Below the pieces are notes generated by a model that did no database searches, was not told the origin of the DNA, and was given only the letters and a program-made list of their open reading frames with translations. A stretch of 64,000 nucleotides of DNA from Lysinibacillus_B sp042920265 (GTDB lineage Bacteria; Bacillota; Bacilli; Bacillales_A; Planococcaceae): contig NZ_JBDQZI010000009.1 of assembly GCF_042920265.1 (NCBI RefSeq), positions 99,976 through 163,975 on the forward strand, given 5' to 3'. Numbering within the stretch: position 1 is the first letter of the stretch; every line of letters starts with the position of its first letter. Position numbers and translations under genes: made by a program. Of the stretch, positions 35,133-44,265 are shown one piece after another.

Positions 35133-36322
35133 AGAAAAGCCCGTTATCCATTAGCATGCTTCAAATGTATGGGCTTGCGATGTTTTACTTTACAGCCAAT
35201 TCCGTGTTAACCGTTATTTTCCCATTACAGGCGAAGGACCATGGGATGCCAGAAGCGGAAATTGGGATTATGATGGGCATGTATATGTTCATTTGTATGG
35301 TTTTACGTCCGTGGGCAGGGCAAATGGTTGCTAAGCATAGCGTATTCACCATTATGAAATGGTTATTAGTTGGTCATGCCGGTGCTTTATTATTATACAT
35401 ATGGTTAGGTGTCGATAGCTTATATGCTGTCCGTATTTTACAAGGTTTTGTAACAGCATTTTTCTCGATGGCGATGCAAATTGGGATTACGGAAGTACTG
35501 CGGGACGAGGACCGCGGACAAGGGATGGCGATGTATTCGTTATCAACGGTATTACCAGGGCTATATGGTCCAGCATTAGCGCTGTTTTTATGGTATCAGG
35601 GGGACATGATGTGGTTGTTATTATTAGTAGCGGCTTTAGCTTTTTTCCCGCTCCTGTTTTTCATCAAATCACCACTCCCAAAAACAAAAAAGGACAATGC
35701 GTCGTTTACGTTTAAGGAAATGTTTGCGGCGATGAAGGTAGCGCGGCAACATAACGGACTTGTTGTGTCTTCAGGTGTCATGTTAATCGGTGCCAGTATT
35801 TTTGGGGCAATTACCGCCTTTTTACCGCTCTATTTTGTCACAACAGGAACGGGGAATGCCGCACTTTATTTATTTTTACAAGCAATCGTTGTTGTAGGAA
35901 GCCGCTTCTTTTTCCGTAAGCACATTCCGTCAGATGGCAAGTGGCATCCGAAATTTATTGCGCTTGTTTTAGTAAGCTCTATTATTGGGACGAGTTTACT
36001 AGCCTTGTTGCCGATGATTGGTTCGTTTATTTATATTAGCGCCATTTTTAATGGTATTGCTACCGCCATGCTATACCCGACATTAACGACATATATTTCA
36101 TTTGTTGTACCAGATGCACAACGTCATATTTTATTAGGGCTATTTTTAGCTTCGTATGACTTAGGCTTTTCAATGGGCGGTATGGTCATGGGCTTTATCG
36201 TACAATTCGTTTCATACGAAATGATGTTTGCGACGTGCTCGTTACTTGGTGTTGTGGCGTTACTTTATAATTTTACGGCACAAAAAGTGAACGCTAATAT
36301 TAAACAAGTCTCGATTAATTAA
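35129..36322 (+). CDS. cntE: MFS transporter, CntE-like metallophore exporter
   Basis: This is a 397-residue major-facilitator protein with about twelve helices, an N-terminal GIMMGMYMFICMVLRPWAGQ loop-2/3 motif and a central cytoplasmic loop around residues 190-205. It is the last gene of the operon, overlapping the CntF-like gene by four bases (GTGA, GGGAGG upstream). In staphylococci CntE exports the metallophore staphylopine and is the last cnt gene, so both position and family fit. No metallophore-synthesis genes are beside it. Confidence 0.75.
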   Translation: MKKSPLSISMLQMYGLAMFYFTANSVLTVIFPLQAKDHGMPEAEIGIMMGMYMFICMVLRPWAGQMVAKHSVFTIMKWLLVGHAGALLLYIWLGVDSLYAVRILQGFVTAFFSMAMQIGITEVLRDEDRGQGMAMYSLSTVLPGLYGPALALFLWYQGDMMWLLLLVAALAFFPLLFFIKSPLPKTKKDNASFTFKEMFAAMKVARQHNGLVVSSGVMLIGASIFGAITAFLPLYFVTTGTGNAALYLFLQAIVVVGSRFFFRKHIPSDGKWHPKFIALVLVSSIIGTSLLALLPMIGSFIYISAIFNGIATAMLYPTLTTYISFVVPDAQRHILLGLFLASYDLGFSMGGMVMGFIVQFVSYEMMFATCSLLGVVALLYNFTAQKVNANIKQVSIN

Positions 36323-36346
36323 TAGCATTATGCTAGTACATGCAAT

Positions 36347-36372
36347 CTTCCCCGTATGTACGTATGGGGAAG
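36347..36372. terminator. hairpin between cntE-like and TPR genes
   Basis: CTTCCCC (36347-36353) pairs with GGGGAAG (36366-36372). There is no good T-run on either strand, so termination efficiency is uncertain. Confidence 0.4.
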
Positions 36373-36386
36373 AAAGGTGTACAAGT

Positions 36387-37232
36387 TCATTTCTTTACAA
36401 GTTCCTGTTGCAGCTGTAACTGCTTTTTCGCAAATTGCAGGGCAAGTTTTGTTTTACCTCGCATTTCACAATTTTTTACGAGTGCCTCGTACAGTTCATG
36501 TAACAGCTGCATATCCTCTATTTCTTTTGCGACGATTAGTGCTTGCTGCAAAGCATCCATGGCATAGTTAAGTTCCTTTTTTTCCATATAGTAATAGGCA
36601 CGTAGTACAAGTGTCTTTATATGTTCTTTTGGCATACTTCCTAAGTCGGCCTGCTGTTCGCATTTTTGGAGAAGCGCATTTGTTTCTTTAAGACGATGCA
36701 GTGCTAGAAGCGTCTCTGCTCGGTTTAACATGTAATAGAGATGTAATACAGGCGCGAATGTAATGATATCGGCGTATTTTTCCCAGTAAGTATCACTCAT
36801 TTCAAGTGACGGTTCGAAATGCTGCAAGGCAATATGACATTTTTGAATATGTAGTAAGGCGATTATTTTTTCATCTGCTAATTTAGACTGTTCTGCAATT
36901 GGTAAAGCATTTGTAAACGCTTGAATCGCTTGTTCATAATTTTGGTCGGCTAGTTGTGTAAGACCTCTCAGTATAGAATAATGTGCTTGTAGCTGTGGTT
37001 GGCTTGTCTCATGAATTCGTTTCTCGTAGCGAGTAAAAAGAGTCTGAAACTGTTGCATTTCCCCGCGCATATAAGCAATCGTAGCGAGCTGATATAAACA
37101 AAGACCACTATTTTCTGTTTGTGCCTGTGACGTATATATTTTTAATAGTTGATTAAACACGATTTTTGCTTCTGCATATTCTGCTGTGCGAAGAAGATTA
37201 ATCGCATAGTCCATTCGTATTGTTAGCCCCAT
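36387..37232 (-). CDS. tetratricopeptide-repeat protein
   Basis: This 281-residue all-helical protein is made of TPR-like repeats (for example YEQAIQAFTNALPIAEQSKL and LNYAMDALQQALIVAKEIED) with no additional domain, signal peptide or membrane helix. It resembles the TPR part of Bacillus Rap-type or GGDEF-linked sensors, but no partner domain is present. The ATG at 37232 is used because GAGGAGG lies six bases upstream; the TTG at 37247 is within that site. Function unknown; a protein-interaction role is likely. Confidence 0.75.
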   Translation of the reverse strand: MGLTIRMDYAINLLRTAEYAEAKIVFNQLLKIYTSQAQTENSGLCLYQLATIAYMRGEMQQFQTLFTRYEKRIHETSQPQLQAHYSILRGLTQLADQNYEQAIQAFTNALPIAEQSKLADEKIIALLHIQKCHIALQHFEPSLEMSDTYWEKYADIITFAPVLHLYYMLNRAETLLALHRLKETNALLQKCEQQADLGSMPKEHIKTLVLRAYYYMEKKELNYAMDALQQALIVAKEIEDMQLLHELYEALVKNCEMRGKTKLALQFAKKQLQLQQELVKK

Positions 37233-37354
37233 TGAAATCCTCCTCAAATTTTACAAACTAGTATTGATACGAATGTCAATATTAATACGTCTTTGCGAAA
37301 AGTTGTAATATTTTGCTTGAGGGAGGGCGGTCGTATGTTTCTTTCCGACAAATG

Positions 37355-37387
37355 AAAAAGCAGTACCTCTATTTAAGAGATACTACT
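37355..37387 (-). terminator. terminator of the Mrr-like gene
   Basis: The 12-bp imperfect stem (37359-37370 with 37376-37387) is followed on the minus strand by TTTTT, directly after the stop codon at 37393. Confidence 0.75.
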
Positions 37388-37392
37388 TTTTA

Positions 37393-37947
37393 TTATTTAT
37401 CCAAAATCATGTCGATTAGCTTTTTACGGTCGATTAAGTAGACGTCATTAATATTGGCCAGCTTCACCGCCTGTTTTGTAAAGTAACTATTTGTGACAAC
37501 CCATGCTTCTGTTGCATTATACATTTTAATGGCACCGATAATTTCTTGCACGGCTTTGACGCCGACGGAGCTTGAATAGCGCTTTGCTTGGACGACGATG
37601 ACATCTTTCCCATCTTTTAAAACTAAATCCGCGCCATAGTCACCACTTGTCGCCGTATACGATACTTTAAAACCACGGCGTTTAAATAACTCGCCAAGGA
37701 AACGCTCGAATGCTTCGCCCGTCATTTGATCGACTTCTGCAATGCCGGCTTTACGTAAGCGTGAGGATTCATGTGAGCGTAGCCACGTTTTCAAACCGAG
37801 CCATAATAATGCATATGCACCAACACCGACACCAAATCCTTTAACGGTTTCTATATAGTACCAGCCGATGCCTCCCGCTATTAAAAATGGCAGCAACCGC
37901 ATGAGTGGAATGCGTTTTTTCTTCTTTTTTCGACGTTTCCGAAACAT
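37393..37947 (-). CDS. membrane-anchored Mrr-type restriction endonuclease-like protein
   Basis: This 184-residue protein has a very basic N-terminus, two hydrophobic helices (about 16-32 and 38-55) and a C-terminal Mrr_cat nuclease domain (about 74-180). The catalytic pattern is visible: D107 in DYGADLVL and Q120-A-K122 in VVQAKRY. Family members cleave modified or foreign DNA, or take part in DNA turnover. The membrane anchor is typical of the short Firmicute members and may place it at incoming DNA (inference). No methylase is adjacent. Confidence 0.85.
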   Translation of the reverse strand: MFRKRRKKKKKRIPLMRLLPFLIAGGIGWYYIETVKGFGVGVGAYALLWLGLKTWLRSHESSRLRKAGIAEVDQMTGEAFERFLGELFKRRGFKVSYTATSGDYGADLVLKDGKDVIVVQAKRYSSSVGVKAVQEIIGAIKMYNATEAWVVTNSYFTKQAVKLANINDVYLIDRKKLIDMILDK

Positions 37948-38005
37948 ACTTTTCTCCTTTAGATATAATGAATGATTATATCATAAATGAGTACGTATGT
38001 TTGTA

Positions 38006-39211
38006 TTAATCGTGAATCGTTCGGTTGCTACTTGCAATATATGCCGCAACTGCTAAAGAAATGGCTATCACAATGAAAATAATATTCGGCACGAACCAGT
38101 TGTCAGTTACATCGTGAAGCAGCCCGAAACATGTCGGACCGATGGCTGCTAGTAAGTAACCAATCGATTGCGCAAACCCTGAAAGTTCAGCCGCTTCGTA
38201 AGCCGTTGTAGTACGAAGGGTAAAGAACATCATCGATAAACTAAACGATGCACCACCTGCGAAGCCTAAAAAGATCATCCAAAGAAAGGCATAGTTTGTC
38301 CATTCCATTAACACGCCCGTAAAGCCGAGCAAATAAAAGGCAGAAAACATAAGTACAATCGGGCGTTGATTTGTCATTTTTGCGGCTACAATCGGTGTTA
38401 AAAAGGTCATAGGAATTTGACCAAACTGCATAATGGAAATAAGCCATCCTGCATGATTTGCATCAATGCCTTGTGCGATATAAATTTCTGGAATCCATGC
38501 CGCCATTGTATAAAACAGAAATGATTGCATCCCCATCGCAACCATAACTGCTAATGCAATCGGAGAACGGATCAGCATCCCCCAACCATTTCCTTTCGAT
38601 GTAGAGCCTGTTAATGCCACCTTTTCCTCGCGAAGCTGTGGAATCCAAAAAATGATGCCAATAATGGCAGCAAGAATGGCAATCCCTAAAGCCATTTGCC
38701 AGTTTGTCGCTGTCGCAACAGAATAGCTAATTCCTGCGGCAAAACCACTTGATAAATTCATCGAAACCGTATAAATCCCCGTTAAAATCCCGATATGCAG
38801 TGGGTAACGCATTTTAAAGAAGCTTGGAATAAGTACATTACCAAATGAAATCGCGATCCCAATCAGTACTGTTCCTAGTAGTAAAAGAGAGGTTGTGCCA
38901 AGTGAGCGTAAAACAATCCCAGCTACTAATAGTAAGAGCGAATAGAATAGCGTCCATTCCATGCCGAAACGTTGCGCAATCCTTGGTGCGAAAGGTGAAA
39001 CAACCGCGAATGCGAGTAATGGAATAGTCGTTAAGAAGCCGGCAAGCACATTTGAAATGCCTAATCCGTCCCGAATGAATGATGTAATGGGTCCTACAAC
39101 GGTAAGTGGTGTTCGAAGGGTCATTGCAAATAGAATAATGGATAAAGAAAATAGAATGACTTTCCGATTTAATTGTATTTTTTTGCTTTGGTAGTTAGAT
39201 GACTTCGCCAT
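38006..39211 (-). CDS. CynX/NimT family MFS transporter
   Basis: This 401-residue major-facilitator protein has twelve predicted helices. The opening LSIILFAMTLRTPLTVVGPI and the GIAISFGNVLIPSFFKMRYP region are characteristic of the CynX/NimT (YycB) group, which exports cyanate, nitroimidazoles or similar compounds. AAGGAG lies eight bases before the ATG. It is divergent from the lysine riboswitch; a single-gene unit. Confidence 0.88.
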   Translation of the reverse strand: MAKSSNYQSKKIQLNRKVILFSLSIILFAMTLRTPLTVVGPITSFIRDGLGISNVLAGFLTTIPLLAFAVVSPFAPRIAQRFGMEWTLFYSLLLLVAGIVLRSLGTTSLLLLGTVLIGIAISFGNVLIPSFFKMRYPLHIGILTGIYTVSMNLSSGFAAGISYSVATATNWQMALGIAILAAIIGIIFWIPQLREEKVALTGSTSKGNGWGMLIRSPIALAVMVAMGMQSFLFYTMAAWIPEIYIAQGIDANHAGWLISIMQFGQIPMTFLTPIVAAKMTNQRPIVLMFSAFYLLGFTGVLMEWTNYAFLWMIFLGFAGGASFSLSMMFFTLRTTTAYEAAELSGFAQSIGYLLAAIGPTCFGLLHDVTDNWFVPNIIFIVIAISLAVAAYIASSNRTIHD

Positions 39212-39281
39212 GATGAAAACTCCTTAAAATAATGTTTGACTGTTTTGAAATGTTGGAAAATAAAGAAAAGTACCGAAACGA

Positions 39282-39310
39282 TTGATAACAAAAAAATGCT
39301 ATGTTAGACT
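39282..39310 (+). promoter_or_regulatory. promoter of the lysine riboswitch transcript
   Basis: The -35 is TTGATA (39282-39287), then a 17-bp spacer, then the -10 TAGACT (39305-39310), about 30 bp before the aptamer. Confidence 0.5.
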
Positions 39311-39340
39311 CATGTACATATTCTAATTTAATATTTTTTG

Positions 39341-39538
39341 CCTCATGTGAAAAGTGGGGTAGAGGTCGCGACTGTTATGACTAGTATAGCTGAGATTGGG
39401 AGAATCCGTGAAGCTTTATGAAAGGAACAGTTGCCGAAGTATAGTATCGCTCTTCAGGTACTATGCTGGGGCTGTACTCGAAAAGGGACAGAACTGCCGC
39501 GTTTTGCGTGGGTGAGCTATCGTTTCAAGTTGATGAGG
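39341..39538 (+). ncRNA. lysine riboswitch (L box)
   Basis: The conserved core elements are present: AGAGGTCGCGAC (39361), GAAAGGAACAGTTGCCGAAG (about 39420), GCTGGGGCTGTACTCG and GTGAGCTATCG. The P1 arms CCTCATGTGAAA (39341) and TTTCAAGTTGATGAGG (39523) pair. The downstream gene is a lysine-type permease, consistent with repression by lysine. Confidence 0.92.
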
Positions 39539-39548
39539 TATTTCGGAT

Positions 39549-39578
39549 ACCGTCATAACTTTTTATGGCGGTTTTTTG
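39549..39578 (+). terminator. terminator of the lysine riboswitch
   Basis: ACCGTCATA (39549-39557) pairs with TATGGCGGT (39564-39572), followed by six T. It lies 80 bp before the permease start. Confidence 0.85.
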
Positions 39579-39657
39579 TTTGAAAAATAAATTTTTTAAA
39601 TGCTCAAGCCTCGAAACCGAAATACAATCAACAAAAAAAATGAGGAGTTTTATATGT

Positions 39658-41112
39658 ATGAGTAATATTCAAATTGATCAGCTTGGCAATAAGTCTGAGC
39701 TGAAGCGTAGCCTAAAAAGTCGTCATATCACCATGATTTCGTTAGGCGGTACAATTGGAACAGGGCTATTTTTAGCATCTGGTTCGGCTATCTCAGCTGC
39801 TGGCCCTGGTGGTGCACTACTTGCCTATGCGCTAATCGGCGTGATGGTGTATTTCTTAATGACGAGTCTTGGAGAAATGGCTGCTTTTATGCCAACATCT
39901 GGTTCGTTTAGTACGTATGCAACGCGTTTTGTTGACCCAGCATTTGGCTTTGCGCTAGGTTGGAACTATTGGTATAACTGGGCGATTACGATTGCCGCTG
40001 AAATTGCCGCTGTATCTATTATTATGAAATACTGGTTCCCAGATAGTTCTTCGCTCCTGTGGACAGTTTTATTTATTGTGGTTGTATTATCGTTTAACTT
40101 ATTATCTGTTAAAGCGTATGGTGAGAGTGAATACTGGTTTGCTATGATTAAAGTAGCGACTGTTATTATTTTTATCATTGTCAGCTTCTTAATGATTTTT
40201 GGTATTTTAGGTGGCAATGATCCAGTTGGGTTATCTAATTTCTTTGTAGAGGAAGCGCCGTTTAATGGTGGCTTTATGGCGATGTTTGGTATTTTCTTAG
40301 CAGCAGGTTTCTCATTCCAGGGCACAGAAATGCTAGGTGTAACTGCTGGTGAAACAGATGATCCAGGAAAAAATATCCCAAAAGCAGTTCGTTCTGTGTT
40401 TTGGCGTATTTTATTATTCTATATTTTTGCCATTGGTGCGATTGGTTTATTAATTCCATATACAGATACGCGTCTATTATCGGATGATATTGCGATGAGT
40501 CCATTTACGATTGTGTTCGACCAATTAGGGGTGGCATTTGCTGCTTCTGTGATGAATGCGATTATTTTAACGGCGATGCTGTCAGCAGGTAACTCGGGTC
40601 TGTATGCTGCAAGCCGTATGCTATATCAATTAGCTGTTGACGGAAAGGCACCAAAATTCTTTGCAAAAGTGAACACACGTGGCATTCCAATTTATGCGTT
40701 GCTCGCAACATTAGCGATTGGCTCTCTATCGTTTTTAGCATCATTCTTTGGGGATGGTGTAGTGTATATTTGGTTATTGAACGCATCGGGGATGTCGGGC
40801 TTTATTGCATGGGTAGGGATTGCGATTAGTCACTATCGTTTCCGTAAAGCGTATGTTGCGCAAGGGCGCGATCTTAAAGATTTACCTTACGTATCACCAT
40901 GGTATCCATTTGGTCCGCTATTTGCTTTTGTTGTCTGTATGATTGTCATTATTGGTCAAAACTATACAGCTTTCACAGGCGGTACGATTGACTGGTACGG
41001 TGTATTAGTATCGTACATCGGACTTCCACTATTTGCGTTGTTATGGTTAGGTTATAAAATGAAACATAAAACAAAAATCGTCCCACTAGAAAAGTGTGAT
41101 TTAGATTATTAA
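39658..41112 (+). CDS. lysP: lysine-specific amino acid permease
   Basis: This 484-residue APC-family permease has twelve helices. It opens LKRSLKSRHITMISLGGTIG (helix-1 substrate motif) and carries GWNYWYNWAITIAAEI and the SGLYAASRMLYQLA region as in LysP. The ATG at 39658 has GAGGAG upstream; the open frame extends to 39565 but that part overlaps the riboswitch terminator. Control by the upstream lysine riboswitch strongly supports lysine as substrate. Confidence 0.92.
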   Translation: MSNIQIDQLGNKSELKRSLKSRHITMISLGGTIGTGLFLASGSAISAAGPGGALLAYALIGVMVYFLMTSLGEMAAFMPTSGSFSTYATRFVDPAFGFALGWNYWYNWAITIAAEIAAVSIIMKYWFPDSSSLLWTVLFIVVVLSFNLLSVKAYGESEYWFAMIKVATVIIFIIVSFLMIFGILGGNDPVGLSNFFVEEAPFNGGFMAMFGIFLAAGFSFQGTEMLGVTAGETDDPGKNIPKAVRSVFWRILLFYIFAIGAIGLLIPYTDTRLLSDDIAMSPFTIVFDQLGVAFAASVMNAIILTAMLSAGNSGLYAASRMLYQLAVDGKAPKFFAKVNTRGIPIYALLATLAIGSLSFLASFFGDGVVYIWLLNASGMSGFIAWVGIAISHYRFRKAYVAQGRDLKDLPYVSPWYPFGPLFAFVVCMIVIIGQNYTAFTGGTIDWYGVLVSYIGLPLFALLWLGYKMKHKTKIVPLEKCDLDY

Positions 41113-41120
41113 TGACATAG

Positions 41121-41150
41121 AAACGGCTCCCATATGGCGAGCCGTTTTGT
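41121..41150 (+). terminator. terminator after lysP
   Basis: AAACGGCTC (41121-41129) pairs with GAGCCGTTT (41139-41147), followed by TGTTAT. Confidence 0.8.
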
Positions 41151-41294
41151 TATGTAAAATAGAGTATCTCGCTACTTTTATGATTGTAAGAACCTGTTAT
41201 AATGAATACTAACTTTTTGAAAAAATATAGAATGATATATAGTGAGTTTTTTCTACTAGTAACAGATATTACATAACGTTAAGAGGGTGAAGAA

Positions 41295-41975
41295 ATGAGT
41301 GTATCAATTGGATTTCAACGAAAAATGAATGAATGGATTAGCTCGAATAATAACGGTGTTGCTTTTCGACCTTTTTTAGTAGATGGTAACCCCTATAAAT
41401 CCCGTGTCTTTGTAGTGGGCGCTTTTCCACATCCAAAGCTTGAAGTAAGTGGTGAGTTTCAACAATTTGAGTATATGGAAGCACTTGTTGATGCAACGCT
41501 TTTTGAGCTGATTTATGGTGAGCAGATGCAGTCGCGTGAAAATAAGGGCATTGCGGCTTTTATGCACTGGCTAAAAGAGGAATGTGGTGAAAGAGCTGTC
41601 AATACAACGATCACAGCACTCATGGCGGAATCTGCTAAACATTTAAAAGAGTATAGCAAGGTTTTATCGGAGGACTATGAAAAAGGATACGATGTATTCG
41701 GTCAAGTATTAGCGGAATTCCAGCCGAAGGTACTAATTTTACATGGCGCAGATGCGTTACGGCAGTTCCGCCAACGATTTGCTGATTCACTCATCGACCA
41801 CTATGCGCATATTGAAAAAGTGCAAGACCTTGAAGACGTAGGGGCATTTGCAGAGCTATTTGTTACGAATGAGCGAAAAATAAAAGTATTTGCTTGCCGT
41901 AGCTTAAGTTATTATGGTAAAACAGGAGAGGTCTTTACATTATTTAAAAATGAAGTAAGGCGAATTTTGTCATAA
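41295..41975 (+). CDS. hypothetical protein, possible uracil-DNA-glycosylase-like fold
   Basis: This 226-residue soluble protein is of unknown function. The segment VFVVGAFPHPKLE near residue 40 and the PKVLILHGADALRQF segment near residue 145 resemble the two core motifs of the UDG-like fold, but the catalytic motifs of true glycosylases are not evident. ATG 41295 has GAGGGTG seven bases upstream. It is a single gene between lysP and the purine riboswitch. Confidence 0.6.
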   Translation: MSVSIGFQRKMNEWISSNNNGVAFRPFLVDGNPYKSRVFVVGAFPHPKLEVSGEFQQFEYMEALVDATLFELIYGEQMQSRENKGIAAFMHWLKEECGERAVNTTITALMAESAKHLKEYSKVLSEDYEKGYDVFGQVLAEFQPKVLILHGADALRQFRQRFADSLIDHYAHIEKVQDLEDVGAFAELFVTNERKIKVFACRSLSYYGKTGEVFTLFKNEVRRILS

Positions 41976-42077
41976 AATACAGAAAACAACCTAGAAAACG
42001 AACGATCGATAATACTACCTTTGATTTTTGAAAGTAAATTCCGAATAATCGAAATCGTTTTATTATTAAAGTTAGCA

Positions 42078-42106
42078 TTGCATTTCAAAAATAACGTGAT
42101 TATAAT
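42078..42106 (+). promoter_or_regulatory. promoter of the xpt-pbuX leader
   Basis: The -35 is TTGCAT (42078-42083), then a 17-bp spacer, then a perfect -10 TATAAT (42101-42106), about 30 bp before the purine aptamer. Confidence 0.75.
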
Positions 42107-42138
42107 TGTGACATTCTTAAATTTTAACTAAATCATTT

Positions 42139-42209
42139 TACTCATATAATAGCGGGAATAGGGCTCGCAAGTTTCTACCGACTAACCGTAAATTAGTTGA
42201 CTATGAGAA
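42139..42209 (+). ncRNA. purine (guanine-type) riboswitch
   Basis: The P1 arms CTCATA and TATGAG enclose the conserved ATAATAGCGGG, GTTTCTACC, CCGTAAA and GACTATG core. The discriminator in GACTATG is C, which selects guanine/hypoxanthine over adenine. The genes downstream, xpt and pbuX, are the classic targets. Confidence 0.95.
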
Positions 42210-42269
42210 GCAAGTTTTATGAATAGAATGTCTAGTATTGACCATTTTATTTGTATACTTTTGACGTAC

Positions 42270-42319
42270 ACTCGAAAGTCTTGTTTCCACATAGGGAAAG
42301 GACTATTCGAGTTTTTTTA
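42270..42319 (+). terminator. terminator of the purine riboswitch
   Basis: ACTCGAA (42270-42276) pairs with TTCGAGT (42306-42312). An inner AGTC/GACT stem lies within it, and a run of T follows. Confidence 0.85.
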
Positions 42320-42358
42320 TTTGAGTAAAGTATTTTGTTTAGGGAGGAACGGGTAGCT

Positions 42359-42943
42359 GTGAAGCTGTTAAAAGATAAAATTGAGCAAGAAGGTAAAGTA
42401 TTATCAGATACGGTGTTAAAAGTAGATTCATTTTTAAATCATCAAATCGATCCGCTTTTAATGAAAGCAATTGGTGAGGAGTTCGCTAACCTTTATGCGG
42501 AGGAAGTAATTACAAAAGTATTAACAATTGAATCTTCAGGGATTGCTCCGGCAACATTTTTAGGATTAACAATTGGTGCGCCAGTTGTCTTTGCACGTAA
42601 ACGTAAATCACTCACATTAACAGATAATTTATATTCAGCAAAGGTCCATTCCTTTACAAAAAATGAGACGAACGACATTTCAGTATCGAAAAACTTTTTA
42701 TGTGCGGATGATAATGTCATCATTATTGACGACTTCCTAGCGAATGGGGAAGCTGTAAAAGGATTGCTAGATATTGCCGAGCAAGCTGGTGCACATGTTG
42801 TTGGTGTAGGGATTGTGATTGAAAAAGGATTCCAAGATGGTGGTAAAATGCTACGTGAACAAGGCGTACGTATTGAATCGCTAGCACGCATTAAATCACT
42901 TGCAAACGGGAAGGTAGAGTTCTTCGAAAACGGTGAATTTTAA
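42359..42943 (+). CDS. xpt: xanthine phosphoribosyltransferase
   Basis: This 194-residue enzyme converts xanthine and PRPP to XMP in purine salvage. It matches B. subtilis Xpt closely (KIEQEGKVLSDTVLKVDSFL, ESSGIAPATFLG, FARKRKSLTLTDNL) and has the PRPP motif VIIIDDFLANGEA. The GTG at 42359 aligns with the known N-terminus and has GGGAGGA upstream. The last base pair overlaps the pbuX start, giving translational coupling. It is controlled by the guanine riboswitch. Confidence 0.97.
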   Translation: MKLLKDKIEQEGKVLSDTVLKVDSFLNHQIDPLLMKAIGEEFANLYAEEVITKVLTIESSGIAPATFLGLTIGAPVVFARKRKSLTLTDNLYSAKVHSFTKNETNDISVSKNFLCADDNVIIIDDFLANGEAVKGLLDIAEQAGAHVVGVGIVIEKGFQDGGKMLREQGVRIESLARIKSLANGKVEFFENGEF

Positions 42944-44259
42944 TGAATAATGCAAAAGCGATTACTTTTGGTATTCAGCATTTACTTGCGATGTATGCCG
43001 GCGCCATTTTAGTGCCGCTCATTATCGGTGGTGCTCTTGGTTTTAATACAGAGCAAATGACATATTTAGTAGCGATTGATATTTTAATGTGTGGGATAGC
43101 AACACTTTTACAAGTATGGAGCGGTAAATTTGTTGGGATTGGTTTACCAGTAGTGCTTGGGTGTACATTTACTGCGTTAACACCGATTATTACAATTGGA
43201 CATTCAGCTGGCATCGGTGCCATTTACGGAGCGATTATTGCTTCAGGTGCTATTATTGTATTAATTTCAGGCTTCTTCGGTAAGCTAGTGAAATTCTTCC
43301 CACCGGTTGTTACAGGTTCAGTCGTATCCATTATCGGGATTTCATTATTACCAACGGCGATTACAAACTTTGGTGGTGGTGTAGCAGATGCACCAGATTT
43401 CGGTTCAACAACAAACTTACTATTAGGATTTACAGCATTAATCACGATCATTGTGATTTATCGCTTTACAACAGGCTTTATGCGTGCCATCTCCATTTTA
43501 ATGGGGATTATCGTTGGTACGGTGCTAGGCATGATTTTAGGTGTCGTTGATTTTACACCGGTAAAAGAAGCAGGCTGGTTACACATGGTGCAGCCATTCT
43601 ACTTTGGGGCGCCAGAATTCCATTTAGAACCAATCATTACGATGACATTAGTAGCGATGGTATCATTAGTAGAATCAACAGGTGTATACCATGCATTAAG
43701 TGATATTTGTAAAAAGCCAATCGGTTCAAAGGACTTAGCGAAAGGATATCGTGCAGAAGGTTTAGCTTCCATTATCGGTGGTATTTTTAACGCTTTCCCT
43801 TACACAACGTACTCGCAAAACGTAGGCTTAGTCCAAATCACAGGTGTAAAAGAACGTAAAGTCATCTTCATTACAGGTGGTATGCTTGTGGTGCTAGGCT
43901 TCTTACCAAAAGCAGCAGCCTTAACACAAATCATTCCAACACCTGTACTTGGGGCAGCGATGATTGCGATGTTCGGTACAGTCATTACACAAGGGATGAA
44001 AATGTTAGCACCAGAAATCAATAAATCAATGGAAAATGCGTTAATCGTGGCATGTGCTGTTGGTTTAGGGGTTGGTGTATCGATTGTTCCTGAAGTATTC
44101 AAAAACTTACCAGAAACATTATCGATTTTATTCGCAAACGGTATCGTAACAGGTTCAATTACAGCGATTGCATTAAATATTGTGTTTAATATGATTGGTC
44201 GTTCGAAAACGGAAACACAGTTAAATACAATGAGTCAATCAGATACAGTGAAACGATAA
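42943..44259 (+). CDS. pbuX: xanthine permease (NCS2 family)
   Basis: This 438-residue NCS2 nucleobase:cation symporter has about fourteen helices, the opening FGIQHLLAMYAGAILVPLIIG, the QNVGLVQITGVKERKV motif and LVESTGVYHALSDI. It imports xanthine for Xpt, with which it is co-transcribed and overlaps (TAATG). Terminator follows. Confidence 0.96.
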   Translation: MNNAKAITFGIQHLLAMYAGAILVPLIIGGALGFNTEQMTYLVAIDILMCGIATLLQVWSGKFVGIGLPVVLGCTFTALTPIITIGHSAGIGAIYGAIIASGAIIVLISGFFGKLVKFFPPVVTGSVVSIIGISLLPTAITNFGGGVADAPDFGSTTNLLLGFTALITIIVIYRFTTGFMRAISILMGIIVGTVLGMILGVVDFTPVKEAGWLHMVQPFYFGAPEFHLEPIITMTLVAMVSLVESTGVYHALSDICKKPIGSKDLAKGYRAEGLASIIGGIFNAFPYTTYSQNVGLVQITGVKERKVIFITGGMLVVLGFLPKAAALTQIIPTPVLGAAMIAMFGTVITQGMKMLAPEINKSMENALIVACAVGLGVGVSIVPEVFKNLPETLSILFANGIVTGSITAIALNIVFNMIGRSKTETQLNTMSQSDTVKR

Positions 44260-44265
44260 TATAGG

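Noticed and set aside
30095..36322. Reading the second ABC operon as another general dipeptide transporter
   Set aside because: Possible from domain composition alone, but the cobalamin riboswitch, two Fur-like boxes, lack of the OppD cysteine extension and the terminal MFS gene fit a metal/metallophore role better.
39565..39657. N-terminal extension of the lysine permease
   Set aside because: It overlaps the riboswitch terminator and lacks a ribosome-binding site; the family N-terminus fits the ATG at 39658.
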